Shown here piece by piece: positions 54,125 to 62,387 of a stretch of DNA of 64,000 bases (positions are counted from its first letter, which is position 1; every line of letters starts with the position of its first letter). Under the pieces are notes generated by a model. That model made no database searches, had not been told where the DNA came from, and saw only the letters and a program-made list of their open reading frames with translations. A program made the position numbers and the translations under genes. Origin of the DNA: Bacteroidia bacterium (lineage in GTDB: Bacteria; Bacteroidota; Bacteroidia; Flavobacteriales; Flavobacteriaceae); NCBI GenBank assembly GCA_030432635.1, contig JAUIMB010000006.1, positions 145,666-209,665 on the forward strand, read 5' to 3'.

Positions 54125-55549
54125 CTAATTATAACTCCTCGGACCTAAAAAACTAACCGTTGTGGTTTCAATAAGTTCTTCACCGCTATACACATCAATC
54201 ATTAATTTGTTTTTATCACCTTTTAGGTTGTTTTTGTCAATTTCTATAAATAAGGTGCCTTCAGCCAATCCTTGTTCAGGAACAACAATATTTCCTGTAT
54301 TTGAAACGATCTTGATCTCACCTTTATACTTTCGTAATTTGAAATTAATATCACCAATCTCTTCGGTAGTTTTATTGATCAACTTATAAGTAAAAACATT
54401 ACTGATTATCGATTCACCTTTGCGTTCATACAATTGTCCAGGCAGTCTTAAAACACGTGCTTCCACATCATTTCTCAATAATAACAGACCTGATAAAACA
54501 CCAATCAAAATAACCAATACAGCAGTATATCCTTTTAATCGTGGCGAAAACTCGAATGTTTTTTTCTTTTCTATATTTTCCTCACTGGCATATCGAATCA
54601 ATCCCTTAGGAAGGTTGATGCTTTCCATAATATGGTCACACTCATCAATGCATGCAGTGCAGTTTACACATTCCAATTGTGTACCGTTTCTGATATCGAT
54701 TCCGGTCGGACAAACATGCACACATTGCAAACAATCGATACAATCACCATGACCTAAGGCTTGGCGATCTTCATTCTTTCTAAACTTTTTGCGTCCATTT
54801 TCACCTTCACCACGCTTATGGTCATAAGCCACCACAATAGACTTGTTGTCGAGAAGCACACCTTGCAAACGTCCATAAGGACAAGCAATGATGCAAACCT
54901 GTTCCCTAAACCAAGCGAATACAAAGTAAAACACTCCTGTAAAAATGATTAACGGAAACAGTGTCCCAAGATGTTCCAACGGTCCATCGGTAATGTATTT
55001 TATGAGTTTGTCACTTCCTATTAAATAAGCTAAAAACACATTGGCAATTAAAAACGAGATCACCAAAAATATGAACCACTTCAAAAGTCGTTTTCTTATT
55101 TTTTCGGCATCCCATTGTTGACGATCGAGCTTTCGTTGCTTATTTCTGTCACCTTCAATCCAATATTCGATACGTCGAAATACCATTTCCATAAAAATGG
55201 TTTGCGGACAAATCCATCCGCAGAAAATACGTCCGAAGCCTACTGTAAACAAGGTGATGAAAACCACACCTATGATCATCGAAATGACAAACAAATAAAA
55301 ATCTTGTGGCCAAAATGGAAATCCGAAAATATTGAAACGCCTTTCGAGCACATTGAACATCAAAAATTGATTGCCACCAATCTTGATGAATGGTGCAACG
55401 AATAAAAAAGTCAAAAGGACATAGCTAACGATTTTACGTCGCTCATAATAACGACCACTAGGCTTTTTTGGATACACCCAAGCACGTTTGCCATCTTCAG
55501 TTACAGTGCCAATAGAGTCTCTAAAAGATTCGTTTTTGGGTGCTTCCAT
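54125..55549 (-). CDS. ccoG: cbb3 oxidase accessory protein CcoG
   Basis: A 474-residue membrane iron-sulfur protein needed for copper delivery to cbb3 oxidase. Helices lie near 40-60, 82-105, 160-180, 195-215 and 340-360. The first cysteine motif is CGWICPQTIFMEMVFRRIEY, and the ferredoxin-like clusters are in CIDCLQCVHVCPTGID and CVNCTACIDECDHI. The C-terminal part is an Ig-like periplasmic domain. It starts two bases before the end of ccoP's stop. The TAG stop is directly next to a heptamer repeat tract. Confidence 0.93.
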   Translation of the reverse strand: MEAPKNESFRDSIGTVTEDGKRAWVYPKKPSGRYYERRKIVSYVLLTFLFVAPFIKIGGNQFLMFNVLERRFNIFGFPFWPQDFYLFVISMIIGVVFITLFTVGFGRIFCGWICPQTIFMEMVFRRIEYWIEGDRNKQRKLDRQQWDAEKIRKRLLKWFIFLVISFLIANVFLAYLIGSDKLIKYITDGPLEHLGTLFPLIIFTGVFYFVFAWFREQVCIIACPYGRLQGVLLDNKSIVVAYDHKRGEGENGRKKFRKNEDRQALGHGDCIDCLQCVHVCPTGIDIRNGTQLECVNCTACIDECDHIMESINLPKGLIRYASEENIEKKKTFEFSPRLKGYTAVLVILIGVLSGLLLLRNDVEARVLRLPGQLYERKGESIISNVFTYKLINKTTEEIGDINFKLRKYKGEIKIVSNTGNIVVPEQGLAEGTLFIEIDKNNLKGDKNKLMIDVYSGEELIETTTVSFLGPRSYN

Positions 55550-55551
55550 GA

Positions 55552-56502
55552 TTAATTGTTTTCTATAACGATTACAGAATCTGTTTTGATCTCCATGACT
55601 TCTGTTGGAATAGCGTCCTGAGGAGCATCTTCATTCACCCATATGTTACCTTCAGCAGCTTTAGGCTCAGCAGGTGTTGTACCTTCAAATTGAAGCACAT
55701 AACTGGCTACTTGTGCAATTTCAGAAGGCTTTAAACTTTGTTTCCAAGCAATCATACCTTTTCCGTCACGACCACCTTCAGAAATGGTCTTAAAAACATT
55801 CTTGATTCCACCACCTAAAATCCAATGCTTATCAGTGAGATTCGGTCCAATACCACCACCACCATCAGATTTATGGCATGCTACACAGTTGGTTTCAAAA
55901 ATTGCTTTACCTGCATTTAAATCTCCAGCATCAGTTAATACCGTAACCGTATTGAAATCAACCAAATCCTTAGCTGTTTTTTTGTATTCTTCAATATCGA
56001 TTTTTGCTTGGGCGATTTCAGCTTCTAGCTCGTCAAATTGAGTATCTCCATTGAAAATATGATACTTGGCCAAATAAACACAACCAAAAATGATAGAGGC
56101 ATAGAAGCCATAGAGCCACCATGGAGGAAGGTCATTATCCAATTCCTTGATGCCATCATAATTGTGGTCGAGAATAATTTCGTGCTCTTCTTCTATAGGT
56201 TTACCACCTACTAATTTTTTATAGATTGAACCAATCCATTGAACGGTTTTAGAAGGCGCATTCCGTTTGGCATCGTATCTCGCTTTGGCAGCTTCATCCA
56301 AGCTTTGGTATAATACGTTATCAATGGAACCTACAATAGCTTCAATGGCAATTAATATCAATAGCACCAACAATAAAAATAATAGGATTGCTGGCTGTTC
56401 GATAAAGGCTGGTTTATCACCCGAATCGACAAAATATTCTATAAGTCCTGCGATGATAAAGAATACGATTGGTACTCTTATCCATGATGGTATACGTCTC
56501 AT
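55552..56502 (-). CDS. ccoP: cbb3-type cytochrome c oxidase subunit III
   Basis: A 316-residue diheme-type family member that here has one clear heme c site, CVACHKSDGGGGIGPNL near residue 210, followed by the Met ligand region GMIAWKQSL. Three hydrophobic segments are present (near 10, 40 and 133), the last in WWLYGFYASIIFGCVYLAKY, which is the CcoP signature. An acidic coiled segment (EAEIAQAKIDIEEYKK) precedes the heme domain. It overlaps the small subunit gene by four bases. A second CxxCH, usual in proteobacterial CcoP, is absent. Confidence 0.9.
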   Translation of the reverse strand: MRRIPSWIRVPIVFFIIAGLIEYFVDSGDKPAFIEQPAILLFLLLVLLILIAIEAIVGSIDNVLYQSLDEAAKARYDAKRNAPSKTVQWIGSIYKKLVGGKPIEEEHEIILDHNYDGIKELDNDLPPWWLYGFYASIIFGCVYLAKYHIFNGDTQFDELEAEIAQAKIDIEEYKKTAKDLVDFNTVTVLTDAGDLNAGKAIFETNCVACHKSDGGGGIGPNLTDKHWILGGGIKNVFKTISEGGRDGKGMIAWKQSLKPSEIAQVASYVLQFEGTTPAEPKAAEGNIWVNEDAPQDAIPTEVMEIKTDSVIVIENN

Positions 56503-56684
56503 AATTCTGATGGATTTTGGTTGTCTAAAGGAATATTACTCACCTTTGTGATGTAATCTTTTTTTGCAGTAATGACCCACCAAAAAAGGAGGACAAAAAA
56601 ACTGAAAAATATCGTCAAGGAAATTAAAGGATAGATTTCTATTCCTGTGATGCTTTCCATGTGGTGTTTTACGAATTTTAGCAT
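56499..56684 (-). CDS. ccoQ: cbb3 oxidase small subunit (CcoQ-like)
   Basis: A 61-residue membrane protein with a single helix (about 18-40: YPLISLTIFFSFFVLLFWWV), then a basic stretch ITAKKDYITKV. Size, helix position and place between ccoNO and ccoP fit CcoQ/FixQ, which stabilises the oxidase. It starts 6 bp after ccoNO and overlaps ccoP by four bases. Sequence similarity in such short proteins is weak, so the name rests mainly on context. Confidence 0.78.
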   Translation of the reverse strand: MLKFVKHHMESITGIEIYPLISLTIFFSFFVLLFWWVITAKKDYITKVSNIPLDNQNPSEL

Positions 56685-56690
56685 AATTAA

Positions 56691-58880
56691 TTAGTTTTGA
56701 GTTGATGATACCTCTGGGTCTTTTACCTTGATATCAGTTCCTAAGCGTTGTAAATAGGCAATAAGAGCAACAATTTCTCGATTGCGCATTTCAACAAATC
56801 CATCTCCTCCAGCTTTTTTGTCGGCTTCATAGGTCGAAGCAAAATCGGGATCGGTATATAGATTTTTTTCAATTTGTGTACCTTGCTCACGCATGGATTG
56901 TTGCGCATTGGCAATATCATCGTCGGTATAAGGAACACCCAGTTTTACCATAGTACGCATCTTGGCTTCGGTCTCTGATTTATCTAGTTCATTTCTAATG
57001 AGCCATTGGTATGCTGGCATGATAGAACCCGATGAGGTACTTTGTGGATCGTACATATGGTTTAGGTGCCAATTATCAGAATATTTACCACCTAAACGAT
57101 GTAAATCTGGACCAGTACGTTTACTTCCCCAAAGGAAAGGATGGTCATATACATATTCGCCTGCTTTTGAATATTCACCATAGCGTTCCACTTCATTTCG
57201 AAACGGTCTTATCATTTGCGAATGACAACCTACACAGCCTTCACGTATGTAAATGTCGCGTCCTTCCAATTCTAAAGGCGTGTATGGTTTTACGCTTGTA
57301 ATGGTTGGGATATTCTCTTCTACAAGTAATGTAGGGACGATTTGAACAATACCTCCAATTAAAATTGCGATAGTTGCAAAAATGGTTAGTTTAACAGGTT
57401 TACGCTCTAACCAAGTGTGCCATCCTTCACCAGCAACACGTCTTTTGGATACACGTTGCAATGGAGCAGCTTCAGCAAGTTCATCAGTGACTTTACTGCC
57501 ACTTCGTATGGTAATGATAACGTTAACAACCATGACTAACATACCAGTGATATATAAAGTACCACCAATGGCACGCATCCAATACATTGGCATTATTTCG
57601 GTCACAGTTTCCAAGAAATTACCATACACTAACGTACCATCTGGATTAAATTGTTTCCACATAGAATATTGTGTAAATCCAGCTACATATAATGGAAGTG
57701 CGTAGAAAATGATTCCTAAGGTTCCAATCCAAAAGTGTAGGTTAGCCAAAGCCATAGAATGTAGTTTTGTTTTGAATAATTTTGGTATTAAGTAGTATAT
57801 CATACCAAAAGTTAAAAACCCATTCCAAGCTAAGGCACCAACATGCACGTGCGCAATAATCCAATCGGTAAAGTGTGCAACAGCATTCACACTTTTTATG
57901 GATAGCATAGGTCCTTCAAATGTTGCCATACCATAACCTGTAATTGCTACAACCATAAATTTTAAAACAGGATCAGTACGAACTTTGTCCCAAGCACCTC
58001 GAAGTGTGAGAAGTCCGTTAATCATTCCTCCCCAAGATGGCATTAATAACATTACCGAAAAAGCAACACCAAGGTTTTGAGCCCAACCAGGAAGTGCAGT
58101 ATATAATAAATGGTGAGGGCCAGCCCAAATGTAGATGAAGATCAATGACCAAAAGTGAACAATTGATAGCCTATATGAATACACAGGTCTGTTTGCTGCT
58201 TTTGGAACAAAATAGTACATTAAGCCTAAAAAAGGTGTTGTTAAGAAAAAAGCAACCGCATTATGTCCATACCACCATTGCACTAAGGCATCTTGAACAC
58301 CTGCATAAACAGAGTAACTTTTGAGTCCGTTGACTGGCATTTCCAAGCTGTTAAAAATATGTAGGACAGCTACAGTGACGAACGTGGCAATATAAAACCA
58401 AATGGCGACATACAGATGACGTTGTCTCCTTTTTAAAATCGTGCCGATGAGATTCCATCCAAATACGACCCAAATCACCGCAATTGCAATGTCAAATGGC
58501 CATTCTAATTCTGCATATTCCTTTGAGGTGGTGTATCCCAAAGGTAAAGTGATTGCAGCACCAACAATGATGAGTTGCCAACCCCAAAAATTGATTTTAC
58601 TCAAGGTGTCATTAAACATTCGTGTTTTCAATAAACGTTGCGTCGAATAATAAACGCCCGCAAAAATGGCGTTACCGACAAATGCAAAAATCACGGCATT
58701 GGTATGCAATGGTCTTAAACGTCCAAAACTTAACCATGAAATCCCGTCGGTAAGGTTAGGGAATAAAAACATAAACGCCAGCAACAGGCCTACTAGCATT
58801 CCGACAACTCCCCAAAGCATTGTTGCATAGAGGAAATTTTTAACGATTTTATTATCGTAATGAAATTGTTGTACTTCCAT
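56691..58880 (-). CDS. ccoN: Fused cbb3 oxidase subunits I and II (CcoNO)
   Basis: A 729-residue fusion of catalytic subunit CcoN (about 1-480) and monoheme cytochrome CcoO (about 510-729). CcoN shows twelve helices and metal-ligand histidines in RPLHTNAVIFAFVGNAIF, YGHNAVAFFLT, GPHHLLYTALPGW and DWIIAHVHVGALAWNGF. CcoO shows the heme c motif EGCVGCHSQMIRPFRNEVER and Met region GSIMPAYQWL. It is the terminal oxidase for low oxygen. The fused form is common in Bacteroidota. It follows ccoS by 6 bp. Confidence 0.94.
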   Translation of the reverse strand: MEVQQFHYDNKIVKNFLYATMLWGVVGMLVGLLLAFMFLFPNLTDGISWLSFGRLRPLHTNAVIFAFVGNAIFAGVYYSTQRLLKTRMFNDTLSKINFWGWQLIIVGAAITLPLGYTTSKEYAELEWPFDIAIAVIWVVFGWNLIGTILKRRQRHLYVAIWFYIATFVTVAVLHIFNSLEMPVNGLKSYSVYAGVQDALVQWWYGHNAVAFFLTTPFLGLMYYFVPKAANRPVYSYRLSIVHFWSLIFIYIWAGPHHLLYTALPGWAQNLGVAFSVMLLMPSWGGMINGLLTLRGAWDKVRTDPVLKFMVVAITGYGMATFEGPMLSIKSVNAVAHFTDWIIAHVHVGALAWNGFLTFGMIYYLIPKLFKTKLHSMALANLHFWIGTLGIIFYALPLYVAGFTQYSMWKQFNPDGTLVYGNFLETVTEIMPMYWMRAIGGTLYITGMLVMVVNVIITIRSGSKVTDELAEAAPLQRVSKRRVAGEGWHTWLERKPVKLTIFATIAILIGGIVQIVPTLLVEENIPTITSVKPYTPLELEGRDIYIREGCVGCHSQMIRPFRNEVERYGEYSKAGEYVYDHPFLWGSKRTGPDLHRLGGKYSDNWHLNHMYDPQSTSSGSIMPAYQWLIRNELDKSETEAKMRTMVKLGVPYTDDDIANAQQSMREQGTQIEKNLYTDPDFASTYEADKKAGGDGFVEMRNREIVALIAYLQRLGTDIKVKDPEVSSTQN

Positions 58881-58886
58881 AATGAT

Positions 58887-59075
58887 TTAATTAGTCTTTT
58901 TGATTTTAACGGATGGTTTAGGTTGCTCTTTTACGATTTCATCTTCAAAAAGCATTCTAACAGAAGGCGTATAGCTATCGTCGAACTGACCATTTTTGAC
59001 GGCTGTGATAAACGCAATAAAGAACACTACAGCTACAATGATGCTGATCGTCAGTAAAATATATATAACACTCAT
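58887..59075 (-). CDS. ccoS: cbb3 oxidase assembly protein CcoS
   Basis: A 62-residue protein with one N-terminal helix (MSVIYILLTISIIVAVVFFI) followed by AFITAVKNGQFDDSYTPSVR. The motif GQFDD near residue 29-33 is the CcoS signature. It helps insert cofactors into the oxidase. It is the first gene of the ccoSNOQPG transcript and has a palindromic operator 47 bp upstream. Next gene begins 6 bp after its stop. Confidence 0.9.
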   Translation of the reverse strand: MSVIYILLTISIIVAVVFFIAFITAVKNGQFDDSYTPSVRMLFEDEIVKEQPKPSVKIKKTN

Positions 59076-59095
59076 ACCTATTAGAAGTTATGGTT

Positions 59096-59142
59096 CAAAA
59101 TTACGTTTGGACAAGTTTTTAAAACATGATTTTTATCATGTT
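59096..59142 (-). promoter_or_regulatory. Fnr-like operator and promoter of the cco operon
   Basis: A perfect 20-bp palindrome-type site AACATGATTTTTATCATGTT (59123-59142; arms of 8, TTTT centre) is followed on the - strand after exactly 19 bp by TAATTTTG (59103-59096). Its centre is about 41.5 bp before the predicted transcription start, the position of class II Crp/Fnr activators. It is the strongest of the three sites. Confidence 0.75.
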
Positions 59143-59176
59143 TGATGACAATATTTATATTGCCTCTGATATTTTT

Positions 59177-61552
59177 TTATTTCAGTTTTCTTCCTATAAT
59201 ATTTGTGGCGATTGTTGTAAATACCACAATACTTATTGAACTCAAAGGCATTAATATTGCGGCCACAACAGGAGCCAGCTGTCCTGTAACTGCAAAGTAC
59301 AATCCGATGATGTTGTATATGAGCGACAGTATAAAGCTCCATTTGATAATGCGCACAGCTTTTTTGGAAGCCTCAATAAATGCATCGAGCTGCTTAAACC
59401 TTGACGCATCCAAAATGGCGTCACAGGCTGGAGAAAACACATTGACGTTCTCGGAAACTGCGATTCCCACATCACTTTGTGCCAAAGCTCCTGCATCGTT
59501 CAATCCGTCGCCAATCATCAATACGTTTGCACCTTCAGATTGATGGTATTTGATGTATTCTAGCTTATCATCAGGTTTTTGGTTAAAGATCAATTTTGTT
59601 TTTGCTGGCAACAGTTTTTTTAGATTAGCTTCTTCACCGTTGTTGTCGCCTGAAAGTATGACTAAATCATATTGGGTTTTAAGCTTATTGAATAATTTGG
59701 ACAGGCCTTTGCGGTAACTATTATAAAAGGTAAACTTGCCTTTATAGTCATTGTTTGTACTGATATGTACAGTGGTGTTTAAAACAGAAGTGTCTGTGCT
59801 GCCAACAAAACTGGCTGAACCAATTTTCATATTATGATCACCATACTTAGCTTCGATACCTTGACCTAAGTGCTCTTCAAAATGATGTAATGTAAGAATT
59901 TGATGTTCCTCTAATATATCATAGAGCGAACGGCTTAGTGGATGGTTTGAACCTCGAAGCGTATTTTTTAGTAAAGTGGCTTCAGTGGTAGACAGTTCTT
60001 TTCCTTCATAGGTAGCGGTACTCTTTTTATTTGAGGTGATTGTTCCGGTTTTATCGAAGATAATGGTATTGATATGCGCCAATTGTTCTAAGACAGCAGC
60101 ATTTTTGACATAAAATTTTTGTTTTCCGAAGATGCGCAACAAATTCCCAAAAGTAAATGGAGCAGATAGTGCAATGGCACACGGACAAGCGATGATTAAG
60201 ACTGCCGTGAAGACATTTATTGCTTTAGACGCGTCTGTAAACAACCAGAAAAGGGTTGCCAAAACGGCTATGCTCAAAACGGCAATAGTGAACTTCTTAC
60301 TGATTTTATTGGTCAAGGTCGTAAAACGATCTTCCTTGTTCTTATTGAAGACATCATTGCTCCATAGTTGCGTGAGATAACTTTGCTCAACCGATTTGAT
60401 AGCTTCCATCTCAATAACACCAGAGGTTTGCTTGCCTCCTGCAAAGAGTTTGTCACCAGATATTTTACTTACGCTTTTTGATTCACCAGTGACAAAGCTG
60501 TAATCAATTCGCGCCTTTCCATTAATAAGAATGCCATCGACTGGAATGAGCTCTTCATTCCGTATTAATAAGCGATCACCTTTTTCAATCTCATAAACCT
60601 GAATGGGTGTTTCGATACCTTCCGAAGTTATCTTAGTAACTGCTATGGGAAAATAAGATTTGTAATCGCGTTCAAATGATAAGAAGTTATAGGTTTTATG
60701 CTGAAAGAATTTTCCGAGTAACAAAAAGAAAACCAGACCAGTTAAGCTATCAAAAAAGCCTGAGCCTAAGTCAAACATAATTTCGATGGAGCTTCTAATG
60801 AACAAGACAGCTATACCAAGTGCGATAGGGACATCTATATTCAAAAGCTGAGCTTTCAACCCTTTAAATGCAGAGATGAAATAATCACGTCCTGCATAAA
60901 ACACCACAGGAAGTGAAAATGCAAACATGATCCAACGGAACAGATGTTTGTACTGCTCTAACCAATATTCGCCTACTTCAAAATATTCTGGAAATGATAA
61001 AAACATAACATTTCCGAAGGCAAATCCCGCAACACCCAATTTGTAAATGAGGCTTCTGTTGACATTCCGTTTACCAGTATTAAAATCGTCTAAAGAGATA
61101 TAAGGTTCATAGCCAATGGAACCCAAGAGCAATACGGTTTCCTTGAGTGAGGATTTTTCAGAATTGTAGGTGACACGAACAGTTTTCTTTCCAAAGTTAA
61201 CTTGTGAAGATATGATGTTCACATTGAGTTTGTTCAGGTTTTCCAACACCCAAATGCACGAACTGCAGTGGATATGTGGAATATAAAGTGTGGCAACTTG
61301 AGTATGACCATCGTCAAACTCTACGAGTTTTTCGATAATGTTGTTTTGATTCAAAAAGTCATATTTCCCTTGAATTTCTGATGGGATGGCACCAGGTGCA
61401 TTTTCTAGGTCATAATAACAAGTAAGATCATTTTCAGAAAAAATTTCATACACTGTTTTACAACCATTACAACAAAAAGGTTTGTCGTTGAATGTAATGA
61501 CCGTAGTATTACAGTCATTTCCACAGTGGAAACAAGTTGTTTGCTCCATCAT
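59177..61552 (-). CDS. ccoI: Heavy-metal P-type ATPase (CcoI type)
   Basis: A 791-residue copper-transporting ATPase for oxidase assembly. The N-terminus has a cysteine-rich zone, CFHCGNDCNTTV and CCNGCKTVYE, then an HMA-like domain with HIHCSSCIWVLENL. Eight helices follow. The ion site is ACPCAIALSAP, the phosphorylation site FDKTGTITS, and the hinge GDGLNDAGALAQSDVGI. The start at 61552 (ATG, followed by a second ATG at 61549) fits the promoter. It lies upstream of ccoS in the same direction and divergent from the Fnr-like regulator. Confidence 0.93.
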   Translation of the reverse strand: MMEQTTCFHCGNDCNTTVITFNDKPFCCNGCKTVYEIFSENDLTCYYDLENAPGAIPSEIQGKYDFLNQNNIIEKLVEFDDGHTQVATLYIPHIHCSSCIWVLENLNKLNVNIISSQVNFGKKTVRVTYNSEKSSLKETVLLLGSIGYEPYISLDDFNTGKRNVNRSLIYKLGVAGFAFGNVMFLSFPEYFEVGEYWLEQYKHLFRWIMFAFSLPVVFYAGRDYFISAFKGLKAQLLNIDVPIALGIAVLFIRSSIEIMFDLGSGFFDSLTGLVFFLLLGKFFQHKTYNFLSFERDYKSYFPIAVTKITSEGIETPIQVYEIEKGDRLLIRNEELIPVDGILINGKARIDYSFVTGESKSVSKISGDKLFAGGKQTSGVIEMEAIKSVEQSYLTQLWSNDVFNKNKEDRFTTLTNKISKKFTIAVLSIAVLATLFWLFTDASKAINVFTAVLIIACPCAIALSAPFTFGNLLRIFGKQKFYVKNAAVLEQLAHINTIIFDKTGTITSNKKSTATYEGKELSTTEATLLKNTLRGSNHPLSRSLYDILEEHQILTLHHFEEHLGQGIEAKYGDHNMKIGSASFVGSTDTSVLNTTVHISTNNDYKGKFTFYNSYRKGLSKLFNKLKTQYDLVILSGDNNGEEANLKKLLPAKTKLIFNQKPDDKLEYIKYHQSEGANVLMIGDGLNDAGALAQSDVGIAVSENVNVFSPACDAILDASRFKQLDAFIEASKKAVRIIKWSFILSLIYNIIGLYFAVTGQLAPVVAAILMPLSSISIVVFTTIATNIIGRKLK

Positions 61553-61575
61553 AATTTGCTCATTTATACCCAAGG

Positions 61576-61622
61576 CAAATTTCCTAAAAGAGCACATTTT
61601 ATAATATGATATTTGTCATGTT
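61576..61622 (-). promoter_or_regulatory. Fnr-like operator and promoter of ccoI
   Basis: The site AATATGATATTTGTCATGTT (61603-61622) matches the cco operator at 17 of 20 positions. On the - strand GAAATTTG (61583-61576), one base off TAnnTTTG, follows after exactly 19 bp. The site also lies 34 bp before the regulator gene on the other strand and could allow autoregulation. Confidence 0.7.
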
Positions 61623-61655
61623 TTAAGTATTTTTACAATCGTTAAAATGGAACTT

Positions 61656-62333
61656 ATGAGTAAATGTGAGCAATGCATTATCAGGCAGTTTAATGCCTTG
61701 AAGTCCTTGACAAAGGACGAATTGATTCGCATTTCTTCATGCAAGACCTCCAAGTATATTGAAAAGGGAGAAGTCTTGTTCAACGAAGGCGAAATGATCA
61801 ATGGAGTGTATTGTGTTAAGGATGGCGTTTGTAAATTGTCTAAGCTTAGCGCTAATGGCAAAGATCATATTGTTCGTTTGGTGGTTAAAGGCGATTTACT
61901 TGGGCAACGTTCTTTGGTGTCGCAGGAACCTTCAAATCTCACTGCAGTAGCCCTAAATAAAATGGAAGTTTGTTTTATTCCGAAGAGTGAAATCATTAAT
62001 GATTTAAACCAAAACTCTAAGTTTTCCATGGATATGCTACAGGATATGGCCATAGAACTTAAAAACTCAGATAATGTTAAGGTTGATTTAGCACAAAAAT
62101 CAGTGAAACAACGACTTGCAGAGACACTTATTTATATCAATGACCATTTTGGAACTACCGAAGAAGGATATTTGAATATTATTTTATCACGTGAGGATTA
62201 TGCCAATTTCGTAGGTACAGCTACTGAATCTGCCATACGTATTCTATCTCAATTTAAAAAAGAAGGGTTGTTGTCCATGAAAGGCAAACAAATCAAGATT
62301 GAAGATATGGCCAACTTAAAACGCATCGAATAG
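61656..62333 (+). CDS. Crp/Fnr family transcriptional regulator
   Basis: A 225-residue regulator with a cyclic-nucleotide-binding-like domain (about 20-140) and a winged helix (about 160-222). The N-terminal cysteine pair in MSKCEQCIIRQ, plus Cys in ISSCKTS, could bind an iron-sulfur cluster as in FNR, though the arrangement differs from E. coli FNR. The recognition helix lies in DYANFVGTATESAIRILSQF, with TESAIR in place of the usual E-x-x-SR. It is divergent from ccoI and probably controls the three palindromic operators. The ATG at 61656 is preferred to 61647. Confidence 0.88.
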   Translation: MSKCEQCIIRQFNALKSLTKDELIRISSCKTSKYIEKGEVLFNEGEMINGVYCVKDGVCKLSKLSANGKDHIVRLVVKGDLLGQRSLVSQEPSNLTAVALNKMEVCFIPKSEIINDLNQNSKFSMDMLQDMAIELKNSDNVKVDLAQKSVKQRLAETLIYINDHFGTTEEGYLNIILSREDYANFVGTATESAIRILSQFKKEGLLSMKGKQIKIEDMANLKRIE

Positions 62334-62387
62334 TTTTATAAAAAGTTTATCAAATTTGAGATGGATTAGTTGTATTTTTATACAGCT

